This document shows, piece by piece, positions 1-6,240 of a DNA stretch of 9,120 nt. The notes beneath the pieces are model-generated. The model ran no database searches and was not told the origin of the DNA. It saw only the letters and a list, made by a program, of their open reading frames with translations. The DNA is from Hadesarchaea archaeon (GTDB lineage Archaea; Hadarchaeota; Hadarchaeia; Hadarchaeales; Hadarchaeaceae). The stretch covers positions 1 to 9,120 of the forward strand of contig JAOUPD010000040.1 in NCBI GenBank assembly GCA_029880065.1, given 5' to 3'. The translations under genes and the position numbers were made by a program. Within the stretch, counting starts at the first letter, position 1. Each line of letters opens with the position of its first letter.

Positions 1-2063
1 AGAACAACCCCCTTTCTCACTCACCTTATGGGCTGCGTGTCGGTCTTACGGAGCAAGCTCAGCCTTTACTAACGGTAATGCTCTATAGAGGCGTCAATGC
101 CATCAACTCCAGCGTCACTCTGATGGATGTCGTCAAGTACTGGGCGCCACTGCTTTTCGCCCTCTCGCTCATCCCAATTTTCCTGATCGGCAAGGAGCTG
201 GGGGGCGATGTCGGGGGCTGGGCTGCGGCTTTCTTCGGGGCCGTTTTAACATCATCAATTTACTGGATGAAGGTCGGGGCGTATGACCGAGAGCCCATCC
301 AGTTGATCTTGGGGGCATGGACCATTTATCTCACCATAAAGCTGTTCAAGGCCCCCCGGAGCGAGATGCCAAAGTTTGCACTTTTGGCCGGGCTGGTGTA
401 CGGGCTTTTCGGGCTGGCATGGAGTGGGGCGCTCTTCATCGCCCCCATCGTGATCGGTGGATTATTGTTCGTTCTGCTAGCTGGATTTCTTGGTAGGTTG
501 ATTCGCAAAACCACTGATTTATCCGGCGCTCTTTTTTCAACCATCCGTGGACATTTGAGTTTGATAGCTGGCGTGCTTGGCATGTTAGCAGTGATGACGC
601 TCGCGCTCTGGATAATCGGTGGGCAAAGTCCAATGTTGTGGGCAGATTTCGCCCAGTCCCTTCTGGGATATGTTGGAATAGGTGGTGGTGGGGGGATTTC
701 ATTTTCTAGGTACGCGGGAGAGATGGCTGCGCCGGAATCGTGGAGCGATACAATCAATAAATTTTATGGCATGAATATCTTGACAACATTTATTCTCATT
801 TTAATCGCTTTAGCATTAATCAAGTTCTGTTGGTCGAGAAAGCACTGGGAAATGCTGACATTTCCATGGCTCATCGTTATCGCGGCAATGGTCTGGCCAG
901 GGCAGGGGCAGGCGCGTTTCGAACGGATGTGGTGGCCCTTTGTACCGGTCTTGGCGGGCGTGGGTGTGGCGGTGCTTGCTTCCCTTGTTCGGCGAGTCTC
1001 ATTCGAGCAGTTCGGAGAATGGCTGAAACATTTTCGGACGCCAATCGTGGTTGCACTTTGCGCCAGCATCGTTGCCACACCATTCGTTTTTAATGCGTAT
1101 GCTGTTGCTGAGCAAACTACGCCCCCAACCGAATGGCATGGTGTTAGGGGTTTGGATGAAGGGTTCATGGAGGCTTTTGATTGGCTTAAAGAAAATACAT
1201 CGGATAATTCAGTTGTTTCAATTCAGTGGTCATTTGGGCATCTACTAACGGGCGCCTCTGGACGAGCGTCGGTGACTGATGGCGCCGAGGTTGCGGGTGA
1301 AGAAGACAAGTGGGATAACGATCCATCGTTTGTCCCCCGCCCGCCCGATTATATCTACTATGTGCGCGACACCAATGGCATTATCTACGGTGTGAATGTG
1401 CCTGCCATATCATATCAGGTTAACGGCAGGCGAGTCGATGTCCAACGCTTTCCAACGATGGATGAAAATGAGTTTCGTTGGATTATCCGCACCTATCGCG
1501 AGAATTACAATATTAGAATTGATTACGTAGTCTTCAGCTACGACGAATATTATTATGCGCAGCAAAGTTATCAGCAGCGCTATCAAGATGAGGTTGCGAG
1601 CACGCTTTGGGGAGCTGAGAACAAGGCATTCGCCAGTACGTGGTGGAGTGAGAACAACACCATCATATTCGATTTCGGTGAAAATCGGGAAAATGTAGTG
1701 TTTGACATGGATGCGTGGAATGCTTACTTAAGTGTTGATGAAAATATTAGATATTTCGATGGGTATACGGTCTTTCTTGTCGATGCGCAAGGTGATCTCG
1801 TAGAATCATATGGCTTTCAACCGTATCTATATCCGGACATTCAAGAAACTTTAGCGATTCACGTTAACGAGGATGGAAATGTAACGAGCGCGCGTCTGAT
1901 TTCCTCAGCCACGGAATTGATTGGCTCGATTGAGGTCTCCGCCCCAATGGGTGTGAGGGTATTCCAAGGGGATCTGGAAAACATTGATTACCTAAAAGTC
2001 GTTTTCACGAGTTCTAATAATATGGTGAAAATTTCAGAAGTTATTTATGAAAACATGCCGTGA
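1..2063 (+). CDS. STT3/AglB-like oligosaccharyltransferase, 5' truncated
   Basis: The reading frame is open from the first bases (first full codon at 3), so the N-terminus lies outside the window; the ATG at 78 is internal. The protein is a GT-C membrane glycosyltransferase of the STT3/AglB family, which moves a lipid-linked glycan to asparagine on exported proteins. Visible signs: a family-like stretch ahead of 78 (LRVGLTEQAQPLLTV), many transmembrane helices over the first 340 residues or so, and then a soluble, Tyr/Asn-rich C-terminal domain. The second acidic metal-binding motif is probably D-R-E (codons 285-293). A loop like the SVSE/TIXE motif reads RYAGEMAAPE, with Glu at 720-722. The acceptor-reading WWDYG motif appears as QWSFG (1224-1238), a clear departure. 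The first acidic motif would lie upstream. The gene overlaps hisS by one base. Family assignment is fairly secure; activity and specificity are not. Confidence 0.85.
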   Translation, partial: NNPLSHSPYGLRVGLTEQAQPLLTVMLYRGVNAINSSVTLMDVVKYWAPLLFALSLIPIFLIGKELGGDVGGWAAAFFGAVLTSSIYWMKVGAYDREPIQLILGAWTIYLTIKLFKAPRSEMPKFALLAGLVYGLFGLAWSGALFIAPIVIGGLLFVLLAGFLGRLIRKTTDLSGALFSTIRGHLSLIAGVLGMLAVMTLALWIIGGQSPMLWADFAQSLLGYVGIGGGGGISFSRYAGEMAAPESWSDTINKFYGMNILTTFILILIALALIKFCWSRKHWEMLTFPWLIVIAAMVWPGQGQARFERMWWPFVPVLAGVGVAVLASLVRRVSFEQFGEWLKHFRTPIVVALCASIVATPFVFNAYAVAEQTTPPTEWHGVRGLDEGFMEAFDWLKENTSDNSVVSIQWSFGHLLTGASGRASVTDGAEVAGEEDKWDNDPSFVPRPPDYIYYVRDTNGIIYGVNVPAISYQVNGRRVDVQRFPTMDENEFRWIIRTYRENYNIRIDYVVFSYDEYYYAQQSYQQRYQDEVASTLWGAENKAFASTWWSENNTIIFDFGENRENVVFDMDAWNAYLSVDENIRYFDGYTVFLVDAQGDLVESYGFQPYLYPDIQETLAIHVNEDGNVTSARLISSATELIGSIEVSAPMGVRVFQGDLENIDYLKVVFTSSNNMVKISEVIYENMP

Positions 2064-3343
2064 TGTCCATGCAAAAACCGAAAGGAACGCGCGATTTGCT
2101 GGGTAAAGAACTGGCGAGCATTCGTCACGTCACCCACGTGATGAGCAACGCGTTCAAGCGCTACGGCTACGAAGAAATCGAAACTCCTACCTTTGAGTAC
2201 CTTGAGCTGTTTGAGAAGAAAAGCGGCGAAGTGGTGGTTAAACAACTTTACTCTTTCAAGGACAAATCGGGCCGTGCACTTGCCCTACGCCCGGAGTTAA
2301 CAGTGCCCGCCATCAGACTTTATCTTACCCACCTCAAATCGGCACCCAAACCTGTGAAACTATGTTATTTCGGCGACTGCTTCCGGTACGAGGAGCCTCA
2401 GGCGCAGCGATGGAGGCAATTCATCCAATCAGGAGTAGAGGTTATCGGCTCACCTCAACTTGAAGCGGATGCCGAGATAGTCGCACTCGCTGATGACATC
2501 ATGCAAGAGCTTGGATTGTCGGGCTATGAACTCCGCATAGGCCACATCCGCTTGCTCCGAGAGGTGCTTGCCCACGCGGGGGTGAGGAGTGATGCTCAAG
2601 ACTCCATCATGAGAGCAATTGATCGACACGACGAAGCAAGACTTGAGGCGGAGCTTAGCCGCATGCAAGTAAAAGCTAAGGACAAAGAGCTTCTCAGATC
2701 TTTGATTACATTACGCGGCAGCACAAAAGTGTTGAAACAGGCGGAGAAACTTGTTGCGAGTTTACCCAAAGCCAAAATAGCGTTGAATAACCTACATGAA
2801 ATCCTCGAGCACGTTCGTTCGTTTGGAGTCGAGAAATTTACAATAGATTTCGGAATCGCCCGCGGGCTGGAGTATTACACAGACTTCGTTTTCGAGCTCT
2901 ATGTTGATGGAGTTCAAGTTGCAGGGGGTGGCCGTTACGACGAACTCATCGAGCTTCTTGGGGGCGACCCCTGCCCGGCCGTCGGCGTCGGGTTCGGCGT
3001 CGACCGCATTGCTCGGACCCTTTTAAAGCGAGGGATGATAGTCCCGCGTGAGCGATTGGATTGCGTGGTTCTCCCCGCGAGCGAGGGGATGCTCAGCGAA
3101 TGCCTGAAAATAGTTGGGGAGCTGCGCAGAGCTGGCCTGCTCGTTGGTGTCGACCTGATGAGACGACGGTTGTCCAAGGCCATAGCGTATGCTAACGCTT
3201 GCGGCGCCAAACATTCAATCATAGTCGGTACTAAAGACCTGGCAGCTGGCAAGGTCACCCTTCGAGAAATGCACACTGGAGATCAAGTGCAAGTGCCACG
3301 GCAGGAACTGGTTGCTAGGTTGAAATCAGCGAGTAAGTCCTAA
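2063..3343 (+). CDS. hisS: Histidyl-tRNA synthetase (class II)
   Basis: Charges tRNA-His with histidine in the cytoplasm. All expected blocks are present in order. Near residue 5 is the opening KGTRDLLG. Motif 1 is followed by RPELT near residue 77. Motif 2 (FRYEEPQAQRWRQF) spans about 107-120. The histidine-specific HisA block is RGLEYYTDFVFE near 267, with the catalytic Arg. The second histidine block is GGGRYDEL near 290, motif 3 is VGFGVDR near 315, and the last 95 residues form the anticodon-binding domain. At 426 residues it has the normal prokaryotic length. Three starts are possible: GTG 2060, ATG 2063 and ATG 2069. I chose 2063 because it makes a TGATG overlap with the upstream stop; no clear Shine-Dalgarno is visible, so translational coupling is likely. 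The family's usual RGLDYYTG is RGLEYYTD here, a mild variant. Function is near certain. Confidence 0.97.
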   Translation: MSMQKPKGTRDLLGKELASIRHVTHVMSNAFKRYGYEEIETPTFEYLELFEKKSGEVVVKQLYSFKDKSGRALALRPELTVPAIRLYLTHLKSAPKPVKLCYFGDCFRYEEPQAQRWRQFIQSGVEVIGSPQLEADAEIVALADDIMQELGLSGYELRIGHIRLLREVLAHAGVRSDAQDSIMRAIDRHDEARLEAELSRMQVKAKDKELLRSLITLRGSTKVLKQAEKLVASLPKAKIALNNLHEILEHVRSFGVEKFTIDFGIARGLEYYTDFVFELYVDGVQVAGGGRYDELIELLGGDPCPAVGVGFGVDRIARTLLKRGMIVPRERLDCVVLPASEGMLSECLKIVGELRRAGLLVGVDLMRRRLSKAIAYANACGAKHSIIVGTKDLAAGKVTLREMHTGDQVQVPRQELVARLKSASKS

Positions 3344-3372
3344 GTCGAAAAAATCTACCCTTAAAAAAATAG
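3344..3372 (-). terminator. T-rich terminator tract for the minus-strand gene
   Basis: The 29 bases between the convergent stops of hisS and the zinc-ribbon membrane gene hold two A runs on the + strand (3348-3353 and 3363-3369). These read as T6 and T7 just after the minus-strand stop. Archaeal transcription commonly ends at such U-rich tracts without a hairpin. No matching T tract is seen for hisS on the + strand. Confidence 0.5.
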
Positions 3373-3984
3373 TTAGTGCAGCGACCACCACTTTTTCTTA
3401 ACAACTTTTTTAGTTCTATTTTTAGCATGTTCCAAATTCACCCCGCAAGAACTGCAAAACTTATTCCCTGTTTGTACTTTCGCCCCGCACTTAGGACAAA
3501 TGCCGATTTCACGTTTTTCGGGACGATATTCAACTCTTATTATTTTCTTGCTCTCCCCTTTTACTTTTTCAGCAATTTTTTTGATAAGTAGACTACTACC
3601 GTATAGCCAGATTAAGCCACCAACAAATCCTCCAATTACCGTCCAAGTGCTAAAGCCGAATAGATAAACGCTCAGCAATAAACCTCCAATACTCGAAAAC
3701 AGAAAAGCGAGTACTACTACTGCCGTCAATCCTATCCCGGCAAAAATGGCAAGAATTACTATCGCTACAATAAGAAACACTGTGGGGTTTTCCGCCAGAC
3801 CGCTAAGAAATGGAATCTTATCCAATGTATCCCACAGAATCGAATTCACTATGCAACCTACCCCTAAACCGATGAAAACACCAGCTTTTCGAAACGCCAA
3901 ACATAGGGGGCCTAAGACAAAAATTAAACCGGCGAAGGGGAGAAGCGTGTTATAAAGTTGGTTTAAAATATCTGGGATTCCCAT
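3373..3984 (-). CDS. Polytopic membrane protein with C-terminal zinc ribbon, function unknown
   Basis: I do not recognise a specific family. From ATG 3984 the product is 203 residues. Roughly five hydrophobic segments fill residues 12-130. A basic linker follows, then a zinc ribbon CPKCGA-x10-CSSCG (Cys 163, 166, 177, 180) and a very basic tail ending KKKWWSLH. Positive-inside reasoning puts the ribbon and tail in the cytoplasm. The frame is open to a TTG at 4080, which would add 32 residues. I prefer ATG 3984 because a TATA-like TTATTTA (4014-4020) lies about 33 bases upstream, a GTGA lies just before it, and the added residues look non-coding. A second AT-rich element (GCTATATTGA, about 4116-4125) would suit the TTG start, so the choice is not settled. 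The gene is convergent with hisS and AT-richer than it. Membrane-plus-zinc-ribbon proteins are common among uncharacterised archaeal genes. Confidence 0.75.
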   Translation of the reverse strand: MGIPDILNQLYNTLLPFAGLIFVLGPLCLAFRKAGVFIGLGVGCIVNSILWDTLDKIPFLSGLAENPTVFLIVAIVILAIFAGIGLTAVVVLAFLFSSIGGLLLSVYLFGFSTWTVIGGFVGGLIWLYGSSLLIKKIAEKVKGESKKIIRVEYRPEKREIGICPKCGAKVQTGNKFCSSCGVNLEHAKNRTKKVVKKKWWSLH

Positions 3985-4013
3985 GTAATCATTCACGAAA
4001 TATGGACTCAAAG

Positions 4014-4020
4014 TAAATAA
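4014..4020 (-). promoter_or_regulatory. Candidate TATA box for the zinc-ribbon membrane gene
   Basis: TTATTTA on the minus strand, centred about 33 bases before ATG 3984. It predicts transcription starting roughly 8 bases ahead of the ATG, a typical short archaeal leader. This is pattern only; the region is AT-rich, so chance matches are easy. Confidence 0.35.
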
Positions 4021-4082
4021 GTTGTGTTTTACTAAACACTCCTGATTAAAACTCCCGTTTACTTGACAAACTAATTCCAATT

Positions 4083-4136
4083 TCTTCGAACCCTGCTAAG
4101 TAATCGATTGCGAATCAATATAGCATATTCAGGCCG
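4083..4136 (-). pseudogene. Remnant resembling the end of the membrane ORF at 5705-5893
   Basis: On the minus strand this stretch reads LNMLY-stop-FAIDYLAGF. The end of the ORF at 5705-5893 reads LDMLYWFAIGWVISRLLG. At the DNA level, 4101-4133 and the matching stretch near 5745-5777 agree at about 25 of 33 positions by hand, including an exact 11-mer, CAATATAGCAT. The Trp codon is TGA here and another stop lies a few codons upstream, so it cannot be a working copy. It may be a decayed partial duplication. The match is short and chance is not excluded. Confidence 0.35.
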
Positions 4137-4219
4137 CTTTAACTTTGTTTCTGATGTTTATCTCATGGTCGCTATCTAAAAACTCTTATTCTGCCATATC
4201 TTATACAAAATTGGTATTT

Positions 4220-4831
4220 ATGACCGAAGTTTGGTTTGTTATTGGGCTTATTGCTGGGCTTCTAGTCGGAGCCTTTGTTAACTTGGTTGCCCAAATTGTT
4301 TTTGTTTGGTATAAGAAGCCTAATCTGAAAATCGGTAATGATAAACCTCACGGGCGGTACCATAGTATTGAAATAGAAAACAAGGGAAAAACCGCCGCCG
4401 AAAATTGCGTTGGCAATATATATGTAGAAGCCACTCAAAAGGACCTTGCAGATTTATCTAGAAGTGCTTTGTCGACGATTGGCGCACCTGCAGGGGCTCC
4501 TCCGTTTATCACGGAATTGACAGAGAGAGGAATTAGTGGCGCGGTTTGTTGGGCCCATAGTGGGCCGATAATCAAAAATCCCCATTCCACAACCATAAAC
4601 ATCCATGATTCCGCTTTGCTCGATGTCTACCGCTATCTCAACGGTTTAATCGAAATACCCTCCGAGCGAGGGTGGAAAATATTAAGAGTGAGATTAAAAC
4701 CAAAAGAATACCGAGGAAAATTAAGAATAACTGCGGCAAACGCAAAACCTCAGATAAAAGAGTTTCAATTGAAAGTAGAGAATCAAAACGTATCAATTAA
4801 ATTTATAGAACAAAATTCATCCCGCCATTAG
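4220..4831 (+). CDS. Membrane-anchored protein, single N-terminal helix, function unknown
   Basis: From ATG 4220 the product is 203 residues. One strong hydrophobic helix (residues 5-30, from VWFVIG to VFVWY) is followed by a positively charged turn (KKPNLKIG) and a roughly 170-residue soluble domain. That domain has short alternating beta-like stretches (SIEIENKGKTAAENC, LRVRLKPKEYRGKLRIT). The pattern PNLKI...IENKGKTAAENC resembles beta-sandwich domains often seen behind single anchors in uncharacterised archaeal proteins; I recognise no named family. Longer starts at TTG 4145 or ATG 4154 are possible, but the extra residues look unstructured and precede the membrane helix. Only one Cys pair is seen and no catalytic motif. 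The gene stands alone on the + strand between minus-strand neighbours and is AT-rich. Confidence 0.7.
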   Translation: MTEVWFVIGLIAGLLVGAFVNLVAQIVFVWYKKPNLKIGNDKPHGRYHSIEIENKGKTAAENCVGNIYVEATQKDLADLSRSALSTIGAPAGAPPFITELTERGISGAVCWAHSGPIIKNPHSTTINIHDSALLDVYRYLNGLIEIPSERGWKILRVRLKPKEYRGKLRITAANAKPQIKEFQLKVENQNVSIKFIEQNSSRH

Positions 4832-4848
4832 TGTTTTCTCTTTTTCTC
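4832..4848 (+). terminator. Pyrimidine-rich terminator tract
   Basis: Seventeen bases of almost pure T/C (TGTTTTCTCTTTTTCTC) directly follow the stop codon of the anchored membrane protein, matching a U-rich archaeal terminator on the + strand. Confidence 0.5.
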
Positions 4849-5192
4849 AGACTTTGGGCGAGATGGCAGAATCAAGGTCTAGAGATAAAACTACAACTTT
4901 ACTAAAAAGATCCGGCGCAGACCCAGAAGGCAACCCGATATTTTTGAGGATATATTTTAGCCCCTGAGCAAACATAAAAAAAATCATTCACACAGATTCA
5001 TGTATTACCAGCAGTAGTGTTGGTAGTCGCTGAAAAAAAACGTTTATTTAATAGACAAGAAAAGGATGCTTAGAGAATTTGTGATTGAAGGAGACAAATT
5101 AAAAGAAATAAAATAAAAGCTGAAATTCTCAATTTTTTGTGGTAGCAACAGTCAATCTAAGAGCAAAGGTTGGTCACTAAAGAAAATTGTTT
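4849..5192. other. Stretch without a convincing gene
   Basis: AT-rich with many A runs (4976-4983, 5033-5040). It contains a 34-codon ORF, ATG 4863 to TGA 4967, whose translation (TTLLKRSGADPEGNPIFLRI core) looks protein-like and is open upstream through SQTLGE. It also holds a 16-codon + strand ORF at 5066-5116 (MLREFVIEGDKLKEIK). A weak 5-bp stem TACCA/TGGTA lies at 5006-5025 with no T tract after it. A TATA-like TTTTTATATGG (5189-5200) faces right, but only a short ORF follows it. I see no tRNA, no recognisable C/D-box RNA and no inverted repeats typical of an insertion sequence. It may be gene debris. Confidence 0.4.
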
Positions 5193-5264
5193 TTATATGG
5201 CTTCTTTAATCCCAATGACCTTGCATATTTGATCCAGCACGGTGGCGGTTTGCTCAAAACCCAA
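5193..5264 (-). pseudogene. Coding-like remnant overlapping the end of the three-span membrane gene
   Basis: In the frame next to the membrane gene, the minus strand reads GFEQTATVLDQICKVIGIKE and two more codons to a TAA at 5193-5195. The stretch from Glu 5253 onward is amphipathic, less AT-rich than its surroundings, and looks like the helical end of a real protein. The frame is open to a TAG at 5307-5309. The only starts are TTG 5262-5264 and GTG 5238-5240. I do not recognise the family. It could be the tail of a deleted gene, the original tail of the neighbour put out of frame, or a very small ORF. Confidence 0.35.
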
Positions 5265-5622
5265 ACAATTTAAGCAATAGTAGAATTGTAGTCCCAGTAT
5301 AAAACCCTATCATGTACCATTTCAAACATAACCTCCCAAACTTGGAATAAGTTCCAGCAATAATGGAAAACATGACCATGGCAAATCCAAATATTCCTAT
5401 TAGCGATTCATATGCATGAGTTAGAACAAAAATGGCTCCTGCGATAAAATACATTGAAATCGCAAGAATTGACTGAATTTGATCTTTATACGGTCGAACT
5501 TTCTCCTTGATGAAGATAATTAATTTCAATAAAAGATAAGGCAGGCCAACAACTATTTTGTCTTTTTTGGTTTTTAAAGGGGGGATTTTAGCTCTACGTT
5601 TTCTCATTTGACTACCCAACAT
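5254..5622 (-). CDS. Small three-span membrane protein, function unknown
   Basis: 122 residues from ATG 5622. A strongly basic N-terminus (MRKRRAKIPPLKTKKDK) is followed by a hydrophobic patch that may be amphipathic (VVGLPYLLLKLIIFI). Three clear membrane helices then occupy roughly 50-68, 72-92 and 100-122, the last ending KLFGF at the stop. The basic N-terminus should face the cytoplasm. There is no catalytic or metal-binding motif and no family I recognise. ATG 5607 is an alternative start directly before RKRRAK. Upstream AT-rich elements at 5674-5683 (GCTATAAAGC) and about 5640-5648 (CTAAATAAT) could be promoters, so it may be transcribed apart from the upstream ORF, 82 bases away on the same strand. 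The C-terminal codons overlap a coding-like stretch in another frame, which raises the chance that the original end has been altered. Confidence 0.65.
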   Translation of the reverse strand: MLGSQMRKRRAKIPPLKTKKDKIVVGLPYLLLKLIIFIKEKVRPYKDQIQSILAISMYFIAGAIFVLTHAYESLIGIFGFAMVMFSIIAGTYSKFGRLCLKWYMIGFYTGTTILLLLKLFGF

Positions 5623-5673
5623 TTGGATTGTTGTTTTGATTATTTAGAGATTCGGCTCAGAATAACACATGGA

Positions 5674-5683
5674 GCTTTATAGC
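5674..5683 (-). promoter_or_regulatory. Candidate TATA box for the three-span membrane gene
   Basis: GCTATAAAGC on the minus strand, about 55 bases before ATG 5622. This would leave a leader of some 25-30 bases without an obvious Shine-Dalgarno. Weak evidence. Confidence 0.3.
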
Positions 5684-5704
5684 AATTAATTGGAGATCTT
5701 TCCA

Positions 5705-5893
5705 TCACTTAGCCGGGGCGCCCAGAAGCCGACTAATCACCCATCCGATCGCGAACCAATATAGCATGTCGAGGTTGAGGGTAAAAGACGCCTTGTATCC
5801 AACTCCATTAGCCAATCGCTCGTAAGCTTTCCTCCGTGTGTGAGGATCTCCCAGTGCGATAAGTGGGTATATACACAACACTAAGGGTACCAC
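5705..5893 (-). CDS. Small membrane ORF, probably the second half of a TGA-split gene
   Basis: 62 residues from GTG 5893, with AAAGG five bases before it serving as a possible ribosome-binding site. A hydrophobic helix begins at the first residue (VVPLVLCIYPLIAL). A polar, basic middle follows (DPHTRRKAYERLANG), then a second helix (DMLYWFAIGWVISRLLG). No known family. It lies in the same frame as the zinc-ribbon ORF upstream, separated only by TGA plus four sense codons (K-K-V-I). Those codons would form the natural start of the first helix, so the true N-terminus may be the upstream ORF. A diverged fragment of its last third is found at 4083-4136. It could be an independent coupled gene, or the remains of a single zinc-ribbon membrane protein of about 140 residues. 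Confidence 0.5.
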   Translation of the reverse strand: MVPLVLCIYPLIALGDPHTRRKAYERLANGVGYKASFTLNLDMLYWFAIGWVISRLLGAPAK

Positions 5894-5905
5894 AATAACC
5901 TTTTT

Positions 5906-6124
5906 TCATCCTTTGCTCTCTTTCGCTTGTTCTCTAATTTTTTTGTATATCTTTTCCGAAATCAGCCCCTCGTTTACGGCGTCCCGCCAGCACTGTAAAC
6001 AGCGGGCCCGAGTTGTCAGCCCGCTAACTGAATAGAGCCATGCCACCCGCCCGCAAACGACGCAACAGCCCCACTCCACTTGGATCATGATGTCATCTTC
6101 TCCAACCACTCGCGCAGTATGCAT
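5906..6124 (-). CDS. Small zinc-ribbon-like protein, function unknown
   Basis: 72 residues from ATG 6124. A CCVVCG knuckle and a CLQCW knuckle, about 19 residues apart, make a plausible four-cysteine zinc site. A charged helical tail follows (EGLISEKIYKKIREQAKESKG) up to a TGA at 5906-5908. Starts considered: GTG 6139, ATG 6124, and ATG 6088, which has a GGAGA 10 bases upstream. A TATA-like AAAATATAAT (6151-6160) predicts transcription from about 6128, which disfavours GTG 6139. ATG 6124 would be almost leaderless, and ATG 6088 would use the GGAGA site. The next ORF downstream continues in the same frame after the TGA. I recognise no family; cysteine spacing supports metal binding only. Confidence 0.55.
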   Translation of the reverse strand: MHTARVVGEDDIMIQVEWGCCVVCGRVAWLYSVSGLTTRARCLQCWRDAVNEGLISEKIYKKIREQAKESKG

Positions 6125-6147
6125 ACATGTAACCGCCACGAATCAAC

Positions 6148-6240
6148 TTAATTATATTTTTCTTGTTTCTTTATTTTTCCCCTTATCTCACCTATCATAG
6201 GCGCATTACGGATTTTCTCTGCGCCAGTATCTACCACCAT
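6148..6240 (-). CDS. Possible 30-residue ORF overlapping the end of the PK-like gene
   Basis: An ATG at 6240, in the -1 frame relative to the PK-like gene, opens a 30-codon ORF. Its sequence begins MVVDTGAEKIRNAPMIGEIR and ends in a lysine-rich tail at TAA 6148-6150. The composition looks protein-like rather than random. The overlap begins at an A6 run inside the last codons of the larger gene, so it could be a coupled small gene or a C-terminal extension reached by slippage or lost through a single-base deletion. The PK-like fold appears complete without it. No separate ribosome-binding site is visible. Confidence 0.3.
   Translation of the reverse strand: MVVDTGAEKIRNAPMIGEIRGKIKKQEKYN
6151..6160 (-). 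promoter_or_regulatory. Candidate TATA box for the zinc-ribbon ORF
   Basis: AAAATATAAT on the minus strand, centred about 31 bases before ATG 6124 and placing a start near 6128. It also overlaps the end of the small ORF at 6148-6240, so the A-richness may come partly from that ORF's lysine codons. Confidence 0.4.

Noticed and set aside
326..757. Long ORFs antisense to the AglB-like gene
   Set aside because: Low-complexity Pro/Ser/Arg translations with no domain pattern, opposite a well-supported gene.
2935..3276. ORFs antisense to hisS
   Set aside because: Shadow of a strongly conserved gene; the translation is Arg/Ser/Pro-rich with no motif.
4084..4096. GGTTCGAA on the minus strand, resembling a tRNA T-loop
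   Set aside because: The flanking bases cannot form the 5-bp T stem, and no anticodon arm, D arm or acceptor stem is found nearby.
5006..5025. TACCA/TGGTA hairpin, possible terminator or small RNA
   Set aside because: Only five pairs with a 10-base loop, followed by A rather than T on the + strand; no C/D or H/ACA box is seen.
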